64,000 bases of DNA from Phycisphaerae bacterium (GTDB lineage Bacteria; Planctomycetota; Phycisphaerae; Sedimentisphaerales; Anaerohalosphaeraceae). This document shows positions 26,749 to 34,723 of this stretch, piece by piece. The stretch lies in NCBI GenBank assembly GCA_014859965.1, contig JACZKQ010000074.1, positions 1 through 64,000 on the forward strand, given 5' to 3'. Each line of letters begins with the position of its first letter. Position 1 is the first letter of the stretch. The notes under the pieces were generated by a model. That model worked only from the letters and a program-made list of their open reading frames with translations. It did no database searches and was not told the DNA's origin. The position numbers and the translations under genes were made by a program.

Positions 26749-27255
26749 ATGTCACAGCATAGAAATAAAGGTCTGACGCTGATCGAGTGCAGTATTTCGA
26801 TCTCGGTGGCGTCGCTGCTCGTCCTTGGTGTGATGGCCTACAATTATCATGCGGCCAAGCACGCCCGTGAGGCGGATCGTTATGCCACGGCATCGCGGTT
26901 GGGTCTGGCGCTTCTTGAGAACTGGCGGAACAGCGGAACCGTCGCGGGGTACAATCCCAACGGGATTTATAGCCCCGCGACGGTCGGTTCCGGTTATCCT
27001 GTGGCGGTGACGGCCAACGCGGCGGCGGGGCCTGCGCTTGCGGGTACGGGTTTTACGGCGCTGGCGGGCAGTCCCTTCGAGGCGACGATCAACAATGTGA
27101 CGTACCGCATCAGCCTGGGCTATCTTAACCGGGCGACCTCGGTCGCCGGGCGGCCTGCGCTGACGACGCTGCAGGCGGCCCTGTTGTGGGCAGCGCCCGG
27201 CGAGACCGTTGCGGCGCAAGATGCGCCGCGCGTGGTGTATACGACTTACGACTGA
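26749..27255 (+). CDS. minor pilin, PilV/GspI-like
   Basis: The protein has 168 residues from the ATG at 26749; an earlier ATG at 26728 would add seven residues. The leader 'MSQHRNKG' precedes the cleavage site G|LTLIECSISISVAS, a type IV prepilin motif with Leu at +1 instead of Phe. The position between pilA and a PilW-like gene, and the hydrophobic helix followed by a short globular domain, suggest a minor pilin that primes assembly. Confidence 0.75.
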   Translation: MSQHRNKGLTLIECSISISVASLLVLGVMAYNYHAAKHAREADRYATASRLGLALLENWRNSGTVAGYNPNGIYSPATVGSGYPVAVTANAAAGPALAGTGFTALAGSPFEATINNVTYRISLGYLNRATSVAGRPALTTLQAALLWAAPGETVAAQDAPRVVYTTYD

Positions 27256-27284
27256 CGCCCTCAGGCGGCGGAAAGGCGTGTTTG

Positions 27285-27866
27285 ATGCACGCGGCAAGAA
27301 GAAACAAAGGGTTCACGCTGGTCGAACTGATGGCGTCGATACTCATCAGCAGCGTCCTGATGGTGGCGATCGGCGGCGTGGTCGCCAACAGCCACCGGCA
27401 GTGGAACCGGATGTACCGGCGGGTCTACGGCGACCCGGTGGTCGATGCCGAGATCGCACGGCGGGCCTTCGAGGCCACGGCGCGGCGGGCGACGCACCGG
27501 CAGTGCCTCGTGGACCCCACGGGACAGTCGATCACGCTGTTCTATTACAGTGACCGCGTCGTCGCCGTCGTCGACCGCTATGCCTGGTTCTACGTCAGCG
27601 GCGGGCAACTGTGCGTCGAGCACGGCGCGCCGGCCGTCGACGGTGTGACCGGGCGATATATCCGCGGTGCGGTCCAGGGCACGGTCGTTTTGGCGAGGAA
27701 CGTCGTCTATCACCATTTCTGGCAGGGCGACGACTATGTAATCGACTTTGCCGGAGGCGGCAGCCAATACGGCAACACCGTGCGGATGGTTTTGACGCTG
27801 GACGATGCGTCGGACGGCCAGCAGCCGCTGAGCATTACTGTCTCGGCGACGCGGCACAATGATTAG
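27285..27866 (+). CDS. minor pilin, PilW/GspJ-like
   Basis: The protein has 193 residues. 'MHAARRNKG|FTLVELMASILISS' gives a standard type III signal and N-terminal helix. The rest is a beta-rich globular domain with repeated aromatic strands. The ATG at 27285 follows AAGG. The gene follows the PilV-like gene by 29 bases. It is assigned by position and by the 'FTLVELM' type; sequence alone does not separate PilW from GspJ. Confidence 0.75.
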   Translation: MHAARRNKGFTLVELMASILISSVLMVAIGGVVANSHRQWNRMYRRVYGDPVVDAEIARRAFEATARRATHRQCLVDPTGQSITLFYYSDRVVAVVDRYAWFYVSGGQLCVEHGAPAVDGVTGRYIRGAVQGTVVLARNVVYHHFWQGDDYVIDFAGGGSQYGNTVRMVLTLDDASDGQQPLSITVSATRHND

Positions 27867-27927
27867 GCCGCTGCGATGGACCTATAATGCGGAAGCGATG
27901 GAAGAGGCTTTTGGGAACTGACGTTCG

Positions 27928-27948
27928 GGATGCGTTTTTTTTCGCATT
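27928..27948. other. hairpin with an eight-T loop
   Basis: ATGCG and CGCAT flank a run of eight Ts. The region 27867-28056 around it has no gene but holds several scattered TTGCG/GCGAA motifs. Its purpose is unknown. Confidence 0.4.
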
Positions 27949-28056
27949 CAGGCGGTAATCGCACGGACATTGCGAAAAATCGTTCGATTTGCGCAATTGG
28001 TGCGAAACGGTTGCAAGGAATCGCCCGAAAGAGTATATGGAAGGAAAGGAAAGCTC

Positions 28057-29367
28057 ATGAATCCGTGCAGGAGTGCATCCAACAGACGCGGCGGCGTCCT
28101 CGTGGCGGTCACCGTCATCGGCGTGATCCTGGCGATCATCCAGATGGGGACGCTTCAGTTGGGCTTCCACAGCCGGACCATGGCGGCCCGGAGCCGCCAG
28201 GAGCTTTCGGCCCGGTGCGCCGCGGATGCGGCTTTGAACGAGGCTGTCTGGAAGATGCGCGAGTCGCTGGCGGCAGGGGCGTTTGTCCAGCCGCCCAACG
28301 TCGCGGACGTGGCCATCGAGGGGATGGCGGCCACCTACGACTACACGATCACCAACCCCGACCCCGAATACCCGGTGAGTCCGCCGGCGTTCTATACGCT
28401 GCCGAGCCTGACGTTTCGCATCGACGCGACAGGGTACTGCGCCGGCGCCATCCGAACCGTACACGCGGTGGTGCACGTCACTTCCGTCCTCGGCGAAGGT
28501 GTCGGCGTCAAAGAGAGTATCGACTTCAAGAACTCCATCACGGTGGAGACCTGGCCGGTTACGGGGGGCTACGTCACGGTCAGGTCGAACACGACGACTT
28601 CCAGCAATCCCATCTGGGTGCGGTCGGCGGTGATTTTTGCCGGCGGCGGCGAGGTGCTCGTAGGGCCGGGCGGCGACCCCGAAAGCATTATCAATGTGAA
28701 GAACAACGTCGATCCGGAGCCGGCGGTCGGGACCGCCAGCGAGATGATATACTTCGAACCGGTCGCTCCGCCGCCCATTGCCGCGCGGACACAGGCTGAG
28801 TTGACCGTGGGCAGCGGAACCAAGCACACCTTAGGGCCGGGCAGCCACAGGTTCGGCGCGATTTCGATCGACGGCAATGGCGTCCTTGAGATCGATGCGG
28901 GCGCGGGAAACGAGGTGATTTTGTATGTCGATGGCATGCACAAACCCTCGCAGGCCGCCATGACGATTGGCAACACCGGCGAACTTCGCGTCACGTCCGG
29001 CGCGGTGAAGCTGTTTCTTGGCGGCGATTTCAGCGCAGCCAACGGCAGCATCATTTCCAACTACGCCAATGACGCGACCAAACTCAGGCTGTACGGTCTG
29101 CCGCAAGGCATCACGGATTCGTACGGAACTGCGCCGGGGTGCCAGGCGATTAACCTGAACAACTCGGGAACGTTTTACGGTTCTATCTACGCGCCGGAAG
29201 CCTCCGTGAATGTGAACAACAGCGGCGACCTGTATGGCGCGATCGTCGCCGAAGATTGTGCGTTTAACAATTCTTCGACTTTCTACCTGGATACGCGGCT
29301 GCTGCAGGTGACGGACATCAACGATCCGACGGCGCGGTTCTCGATCGTCAGGTGGTGGGAAGATTGA
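28057..29367 (+). CDS. PilX-like minor pilus protein with DUF7305-like C-terminal domain
   Basis: The protein has 436 residues. The start at ATG 28057 follows AAGGAAAGGAAAG. An N-terminal hydrophobic segment (about 12-35) begins 'RRGGVLVAVTVIGVILA' and lacks the Glu5 of classical pilins, as is usual for PilX/GspK-type proteins. The second half has a beta-solenoid-like run of 'GSIYAPEASVNVNNSGDLYG' type strands, resembling DUF7305 domains attached to PilX-like proteins. It is likely a minor tip or assembly component. The family name is from memory, with moderate certainty. Confidence 0.7.
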   Translation: MNPCRSASNRRGGVLVAVTVIGVILAIIQMGTLQLGFHSRTMAARSRQELSARCAADAALNEAVWKMRESLAAGAFVQPPNVADVAIEGMAATYDYTITNPDPEYPVSPPAFYTLPSLTFRIDATGYCAGAIRTVHAVVHVTSVLGEGVGVKESIDFKNSITVETWPVTGGYVTVRSNTTTSSNPIWVRSAVIFAGGGEVLVGPGGDPESIINVKNNVDPEPAVGTASEMIYFEPVAPPPIAARTQAELTVGSGTKHTLGPGSHRFGAISIDGNGVLEIDAGAGNEVILYVDGMHKPSQAAMTIGNTGELRVTSGAVKLFLGGDFSAANGSIISNYANDATKLRLYGLPQGITDSYGTAPGCQAINLNNSGTFYGSIYAPEASVNVNNSGDLYGAIVAEDCAFNNSSTFYLDTRLLQVTDINDPTARFSIVRWWED

Positions 29368-29371
29368 TTGA

Positions 29372-30475
29372 ATGGGTGTAAAGCAAGTGGATGAGGGTCT
29401 TTTGTTCCGAACGAAGCGAAAAACATTACTTGGGCTGGACATCGGTTCGGCGGTGGTAAAGCTGGTTGAACTGGATGCGGCGGGCAGGAAGATCGTGGTC
29501 CGCACGGCGATGCAGTCGGCCATCGAAGAACCGGCTGATCCGTTAGGCGACGACGGTTTTGACGGGGCCGCAGCGGCGGCGAAATACTGCCTGCAGGCGG
29601 GTCGGGCCAGCGGCCGCAAGGCCGCCTGTGCCGTGGGCGGTCCTGAAGTGGCCGTCCGCCGGTTTGCGTTCGATTCGCTGGAGCCTGAGGAGCTTGCGCA
29701 GGCGGTTCGGCTGGAGGCGGCGCAGTCGTGCCCATTCGACATCGACAAGAGCGTCGTCAGCTACCACGTCGTCGAGGAGGGCGCCAAGAAGGGGCTCAGG
29801 AAGCGTGCGGCCGGATACAAGGGCATTCTGGTCGCCGCGTCAAACGGTCAGGTGCACCAGAAAGAGCGCATCGCCGATGCCGCGGGCATGGACTGCGTCG
29901 TCGTGGATGCCGAAGGCCTTGCCCTGTTGAACTGCCTGGAAGGCTGCCGGCGAACGCCCCGAGACGGAACGGTGGTCGTGGTCAACGTGGGCAGCCGGTA
30001 CACAAACATGGTAGTCACCGCCCCGGGGACGATCCCTTACATGCGGGACCTGCCCCACGCCGCCGGCCGGATCGTTCATGAGATTGCAGCCGCCACCGGC
30101 GACAGCCCGGCCGAGATTCTCAGCGTGCTCCGCTGCCAACCCGCCAATTCAAAAGGACGCCGACTCATAGAACCGCAGTTCGTTCTGGCGTGCGAGCGGC
30201 TTGCTCAAGAGATTGAAGACACTGTACGGTTTTGCCAGGCCGAAGACAAACTGCCGCCGGTCGACGAGATGCTGGTATGCGGCGGTTTTGCGCTGATCGA
30301 CGGATTTGTGTGCGAACTGACCGAGCGGGTGGCGGCGCGCTGTGAACTCTGGAACCCCTTTGCGGACCTGGAGTGCAGCAGAATGGCACAGAGCCTGGAC
30401 CTGATGGAGCGGGGTCCTGCTTTCGCAATCGCCACGGGTTTAGCAATGAGGTGCATGGGCGATGTATACAATTGA
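29372..30475 (+). CDS. pilM: type IV pilus assembly protein PilM
   Basis: The protein has 367 residues and is an actin-like cytoplasmic ATPase-fold protein that binds the N-terminus of PilN. 'LLGLDIGSAVVKLVEL' (about 19-34) is the phosphate-1 motif, 'VVVVNVGSRYTNMVV' the phosphate-2 motif, and 'EMLVCGGFALIDGF' the adenosine motif. A Cys-rich insertion near 180-195 ('LNCLEGCRR') is not usual. It begins four bases after the PilX-like stop and overlaps pilN by 14 bases. Confidence 0.93.
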   Translation: MGVKQVDEGLLFRTKRKTLLGLDIGSAVVKLVELDAAGRKIVVRTAMQSAIEEPADPLGDDGFDGAAAAAKYCLQAGRASGRKAACAVGGPEVAVRRFAFDSLEPEELAQAVRLEAAQSCPFDIDKSVVSYHVVEEGAKKGLRKRAAGYKGILVAASNGQVHQKERIADAAGMDCVVVDAEGLALLNCLEGCRRTPRDGTVVVVNVGSRYTNMVVTAPGTIPYMRDLPHAAGRIVHEIAAATGDSPAEILSVLRCQPANSKGRRLIEPQFVLACERLAQEIEDTVRFCQAEDKLPPVDEMLVCGGFALIDGFVCELTERVAARCELWNPFADLECSRMAQSLDLMERGPAFAIATGLAMRCMGDVYN

Positions 30476-31064
30476 CTTGCTCGATGGGACCAAACTGCCC
30501 GCCAGGAGTCGACCTGTCTCCGTTGCGGCCGTCACGTTATGCCTGCTGGTGCCGGTCGTGGCGGCGGCTTTCATGGTCGGCGGCTTTCTGACGACGCGCA
30601 CGCAGGTGCAGATCCTTCACAGCGGCCTGGCCGGCGCAAACGAGAAACTGGCGTCGCTGGCCGACGTGGAGAAGGTGGTTCTGGCGGCACAGGGCGAAGA
30701 AAAGGAACTGCGGGCGAATTTGAGTGAAGTGGCCGGCGCACTCAAGACGCGCGTTCAGATGTCCCGCACGCTCACTTCGCTGGCCGAGAGCCTGCCGGCA
30801 AGCGTGACCTTGAGCCGCCTTGCCATCCTGCGGCGCCAGACGCAGACGGCGCCCGACAAGCCCACGGTGAGGAGTTATACGCTTGAGCTTGGCATACTGA
30901 CCGATAAGGGCGCGCAGGGCTTGAAGGAATTCATGCAGTACCTGCGGTTCGAGTCGCCGTTGAAGCTGAAGCCCGAGGCGATTCAGGTCGTGTCACAGGT
31001 GCCCGTTACGGTGGAGGAGCGAGATTTCACCCTCTGTGTATTGCAGTGTGCGCTGGACTGGTAA
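30462..31064 (+). CDS. pilN: type IV pilus alignment protein PilN
   Basis: The protein has 200 residues. The short cytoplasmic N-terminus 'MYTIDLLDGTKLPARSRP' is the PilM-binding type, followed by one membrane helix (about 22-46), a coiled-coil stretch (about 50-100) and a ferredoxin-like periplasmic domain. It starts inside the end of pilM, so it is translationally coupled to it. With PilM and PilO it forms the inner-membrane alignment complex. Confidence 0.85.
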   Translation: MYTIDLLDGTKLPARSRPVSVAAVTLCLLVPVVAAAFMVGGFLTTRTQVQILHSGLAGANEKLASLADVEKVVLAAQGEEKELRANLSEVAGALKTRVQMSRTLTSLAESLPASVTLSRLAILRRQTQTAPDKPTVRSYTLELGILTDKGAQGLKEFMQYLRFESPLKLKPEAIQVVSQVPVTVEERDFTLCVLQCALDW

Positions 31065-31076
31065 CGAAAGTCGACT

Positions 31077-31658
31077 ATGAGGCAAGAAATAAAGATCGTG
31101 GTGGTTGCGTGGATTGCTGCTGCAGCAGTCCTGGCGGGAGCTTATCGTTTTGTTTTAGCTCCGCAGACGCAGGAGAAGACCGGTCTCGAAACCGAACTGC
31201 ATGCCAAAACGGAGAAAGCGGCCGGGCTGGAGATCTACCGCACGCCGGCCGCGCAGGCCAGGCTCATCGCGGCGGTAGAGGCCCTTCGCCGGCAGCGCAA
31301 CGGGTTCCTGTTTGCGCCGGGCGATCTGTCACTGCTGGATTTTCGGCTTCAGGATCTGGCCCGGCGTCATCGTCTTACGGAGTTCGCCAACCGTGTGGTC
31401 GCAGGGGCCCCCGCCAAGCCGGACCCGAAGATGACCGTACAGTCCCGCCACTATCTTATGTCGTTCTCCGGCGAGTTTGCCAGTGCGCTGCAGTTTGTCA
31501 ATGAGCTTGAACGGCACAACCCGGTGCTGTTTGTGGATACGATACGGATCCGGAAGGATTACGGCCGGGACAAGGTCCCGCAGGTTGAGGTGGAAGTGAC
31601 CGCACTGTACAGCAGTGCCATCGAGGATCCGCAGCTTTTACCGGCCATCCTGGAGTAG
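31077..31658 (+). CDS. pilO: type IV pilus alignment protein PilO
   Basis: The protein has 193 residues. One N-terminal membrane helix (about 7-27) is followed by a coiled coil and a ferredoxin-like fold ending with 'VEVEVTALY', as in PilO proteins, which pair with PilN in the periplasm. Assignment rests on size, topology and position between pilN and the PilP-like gene, since PilO sequences are poorly conserved. Confidence 0.8.
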   Translation: MRQEIKIVVVAWIAAAAVLAGAYRFVLAPQTQEKTGLETELHAKTEKAAGLEIYRTPAAQARLIAAVEALRRQRNGFLFAPGDLSLLDFRLQDLARRHRLTEFANRVVAGAPAKPDPKMTVQSRHYLMSFSGEFASALQFVNELERHNPVLFVDTIRIRKDYGRDKVPQVEVEVTALYSSAIEDPQLLPAILE

Positions 31659-31695
31659 GCGAGCACAGAATTTCGTTGAGGTTTGAGGAGTGTTC

Positions 31696-32253
31696 ATGGC
31701 AAACAAAGCACAAGAAGCATATGCCCGCAGACAAGTGCGGATGGTGGTAACGGCGGTGGTGCTGGCGGTGGTGCTGGCGGGCGTAATTGCAAAACCTTAC
31801 CTGTTTAAAAAGAAAACGCAGGCGGCCAAAAATCCGGCGGCTGAGATGACGACCAAACCGGCGCCGGCCGATAAGCCGATGGCGGAGATCAAAACTGCCC
31901 CAGCCCCCAAGGCCCCGGCCAATGGTGAGCCGCGGCCGGCGGCGCTTGAGTGGGAGCTGCCGGATCAGATCGCGGAAACACCGCCCGACCCGTTTGCGCT
32001 GGACCTCGGGCCCGATCCGGCATCGGCCCCCGGGCCGCAGACTGCCTCCGAGCCGGTTCAGGCAAAGGACGCGTCGCCTGACTTTAAGATCAGCGGCATC
32101 GTATTCAGCCGCGAGCGGCCGACCGTCATCATCGACGGCCATCTGCTCCGCAAGGGCGACCGCCACAACGGCTATACCATCACCAGCATCGACAAGGACC
32201 GCGTAGAGTTTGCGCGAGATGACCGCATATGGGTCAGAAGTGTACGGGAGTGA
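31696..32253 (+). CDS. PilP/GspC-like periplasmic linker protein
   Basis: The protein has 185 residues. The start at ATG 31696 follows GAGGAG by 5 bases; an in-frame GTG at 31690 lies inside that site. It has one membrane helix (about 16-36), then a Pro/Ala-rich spacer (about 45-125), then a C-terminal 'FKISGIVFSRERPTVIIDG' homology-region beta-barrel as in PilP and GspC. It should link the PilN/PilO platform to the secretin. Unlike typical PilP it has a membrane helix in place of a lipobox, which is closer to GspC. Confidence 0.75.
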   Translation: MANKAQEAYARRQVRMVVTAVVLAVVLAGVIAKPYLFKKKTQAAKNPAAEMTTKPAPADKPMAEIKTAPAPKAPANGEPRPAALEWELPDQIAETPPDPFALDLGPDPASAPGPQTASEPVQAKDASPDFKISGIVFSRERPTVIIDGHLLRKGDRHNGYTITSIDKDRVEFARDDRIWVRSVRE

Positions 32254-32290
32254 GGGTAATCAATTTTAGAGATATGAGCAGGAGCTTGTA

Positions 32291-33889
32291 ATGCAGAAGA
32301 AGAAGCGCATCCAAAGGGGGATCGTTTGTGGGCGGACGGCTTGCATGGTTTTGTTTCTGGCACTCACAGCGGCGGCCTGGTCGCTGCCGGCGCGCAGTGT
32401 GACCGCGCAGGTCGCCATAGATGTGCTGGCGGTGCTGGCCGATGTCCCGGAGACAGCCGATGCGGTGGAACGCCCCGAAGCGGTGGAGATGTCCGAGCCG
32501 GAGGTCCTCATTGACGAACCGCTTGCGGTGATCATGGGAATGGAGCAGGTGATACAGCCCACTCCGCTCACGGAAGCGGAAAAAAAGATGTCCACGATTA
32601 TATCCGTGAATTTCCGCAATACCCCCTTCGAGGACGTTATGCGGAGCCTCTCCGAGCAGGCGGACCTGGACATCGTGCTCAGTCCGCAGGTGACCGGCGA
32701 AGTCACGGTCAAACTGACGGATGTTTCGGTCCGCGAGGCGCTCGATAATATCCTTGCAGTGTACGGGTACGCGTATCTGACAACCGAAAACATCGTGCGG
32801 ATCGTGCCTAAATCCGAACTTAGCAAGCAGGTCGTCAAGCTGGAACGCAAAATCTTCCGCATCAGCTATGCGAAAGTTGAAGATGTGGTCAAAGCGCTGA
32901 ACAGTGTACTTTCACAGCACGGCAAGATCGCCACCAATCCCAGCACGAGCATGATCATGGTAACCGATACCAGGGACCAGCTCGATGCGGTTGAGGAGTT
33001 CATCCGGGAGATCGACCAGGAGGTGGCGCAGATCCTGGTGGAGGCGCGGATCTATGACATCAGCAGCAGCGCGGCTGTGGACGTGGGCTTTGACTGGTTC
33101 GCCAGCCGGCGAACGCTCGTTGACCCAACTACCGGCGCGATTATCGCCGGGGACACCCAACCGTATCTCTTTGGCGATTTCGGTTCCAGCGTGAATAAGA
33201 GCAGCCGAACCTCCGGCGCACTGCGATTCGGTTTTCTAAACGCAAATTTCGACCTGGACGTCATGTTTACCGCCAAGAGGGACGACGTGGATGCCAAGCT
33301 CTTGGCTAATCCGAGAATCCTGGTGGTGAACAATGAAAAGGCGAAGATAGAGATCGTCTCAGAGATACCGTATCAGGAACTCACCCAGACTTCCGGCGGC
33401 GGCAATATCGGCACTACCCAGTTCAAGAACGTGGGCGTCGAACTGGAGGTGACGCCTCGCATTACACGGGACGAGAAGGTGCTCTTGAGACTTAAACCTA
33501 TGTTCAGCGTGCAGGTAGATACCGTCTCGATTGTGATTCCCACGGTCGGGCAGGCGATCACCAGCCCGCAGCCCGTGGTCGACAGGCGGGCGGCCGATAC
33601 GACCGCCCTGATCCGCAGCGGCCAGACGGTCGTGATCGGGGGCCTGCGTAAAAAGAACCGAAATCGCGAGGAAAGCAAGATTCCGCTCCTGGGCGACATA
33701 CCGCTTCTCGGCGAGTTGTTCAGGTTTACCGGGGAAGAGGTCGTTAACAGCGAACTGGTGGTCTTCATCACGCCCTATGTCATCATCGATGAGCAACACC
33801 TGACGGAGAAGGAGGACTGGCAGTTGCAGCAGATGGAGTCTGAACTGGCTGAACCAATTCTGCCCGGACGATCCCTGCTGAGTAAGTAA
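32291..33889 (+). CDS. pilQ: type IV pilus secretin PilQ
   Basis: The protein has 532 residues and forms the outer-membrane channel. A signal peptide (about 1-39) is followed by a linker, an STN/N0 domain around 100-160 ('ISVNFRNTPFEDVMRSLSEQ'), an N1 domain around 165-235, and the secretin beta-barrel around 325-505 with the signature 'IPLLGDIPLLGELFRF'. It is shorter than proteobacterial PilQ because AMIN domains are absent. AGGAG lies 7 bases before the ATG. It is the last gene of the pilus operon. Confidence 0.93.
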   Translation: MQKKKRIQRGIVCGRTACMVLFLALTAAAWSLPARSVTAQVAIDVLAVLADVPETADAVERPEAVEMSEPEVLIDEPLAVIMGMEQVIQPTPLTEAEKKMSTIISVNFRNTPFEDVMRSLSEQADLDIVLSPQVTGEVTVKLTDVSVREALDNILAVYGYAYLTTENIVRIVPKSELSKQVVKLERKIFRISYAKVEDVVKALNSVLSQHGKIATNPSTSMIMVTDTRDQLDAVEEFIREIDQEVAQILVEARIYDISSSAAVDVGFDWFASRRTLVDPTTGAIIAGDTQPYLFGDFGSSVNKSSRTSGALRFGFLNANFDLDVMFTAKRDDVDAKLLANPRILVVNNEKAKIEIVSEIPYQELTQTSGGGNIGTTQFKNVGVELEVTPRITRDEKVLLRLKPMFSVQVDTVSIVIPTVGQAITSPQPVVDRRAADTTALIRSGQTVVIGGLRKKNRNREESKIPLLGDIPLLGELFRFTGEEVVNSELVVFITPYVIIDEQHLTEKEDWQLQQMESELAEPILPGRSLLSK

Positions 33890-34365
33890 CTGTAGCATAA
33901 GGCGAAATACACGAGAAGACACTCGAAGCGGGCGCCACGGATTCCCCGTGTGTAAATGGTCATGGCATCTGCGTTACATCCTTACTGCCCTGCTGCGGAA
34001 CGGCGATCACGCGACATTCAGGATTGGACGGAAAGTTCTGCCGGTGGTTGGTCCTGGATCAGGCCCGGGAGAATCCGCTTCAGCACCTGACGGGCGTCAA
34101 TGTCAAGACGGACAGGCCGCATGATCGTCGCTGTTGGTGCATGAGGTGAGGCGGCTGCAGGAGTCGGTCGCGCCTGCGGAGTTCCGGTACGGAATACGCC
34201 TTCTGGATGTGAGCGGTTGGCATTGCTTGGCAATACGGAAGAGTGCGGAGACGACTCTGATGATGAGTCGGTGGCAAGCCGTAACCTCTGTATTGGCGGG
34301 CATTTAGGCACTGATGGGAATTAGCCGGCACTGGTTGGCAGTCGGGGATTGGGGGGAAACAAGAT
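33890..34365. other. intergenic region, no convincing gene
   Basis: This 476-base stretch follows pilQ. Several short frames on both strands lack ribosome sites and look like random GC-rich translation. A 54-codon plus-strand frame from about 34146 has a plausible amino-acid mix but only a GTG start and no Shine-Dalgarno sequence. No terminator is visible. Confidence 0.5.
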
Positions 34366-34440
34366 AGGCGGCGGTGGGATTCGAACCCACGAAATAACGG
34401 TTTTGCAAACCGTCGCCTTAGGCCACTTGGCTACGCCGCC
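34366..34440 (-). tRNA. tRNA-Cys (GCA)
   Basis: On the minus strand the sequence folds as a full cloverleaf. The acceptor stem is GGCGGCG/CGCCGCC, the anticodon stem CGGTT/AACCG encloses a loop with anticodon GCA, and the T-arm carries GGGTTCGAATCCC. The discriminator base is U73, the identity element of tRNA-Cys. The 3' CCA is not encoded, so it must be added by a nucleotidyltransferase. Confidence 0.97.
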
Positions 34441-34493
34441 GAGATCTGCCCCTTTTTGACCGGATAATCGCAGTCATTTCGGTTCGGGGGCCC

Positions 34494-34524
34494 ATTATAT
34501 ACAGTTATTCGGCGGCGGATGCAA
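34494..34524 (-). promoter_or_regulatory. probable promoter of tRNA-Cys
   Basis: TTGCAT (34519-34524) and TATAAT (34494-34499) lie 19 bases apart; an overlapping TATATA gives 17. They are placed about 54 bases before the tRNA 5' end. Confidence 0.5.
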
Positions 34525-34590
34525 GAAAATTAAAGGATAATCATTAGTATTCTGGCAACGGCCGGGCGTAATCACCGAAGGACGGACGGG

Positions 34591-34619
34591 TTGACAAGGG
34601 TTTGGGGGGTTGTTAGAGT
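34591..34619 (+). promoter_or_regulatory. sigma70-type promoter of the carbamoyltransferase operon
   Basis: TTGACA at 34591-34596, a 17-base spacer, TAGAGT at 34614-34619. The leader would be about 98 bases. The surrounding gap (34441-34723) holds no gene. Confidence 0.65.
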
Positions 34620-34723
34620 GCGGTTTCTGCTGGACGGCAAGAGTTGTTGCGCCGATAAATAGTAGTTGGAAAAGTATCGGTAGCGTATCGGTCCTTTGTG
34701 ATTTGTGTAATTTCTGCGATTCT

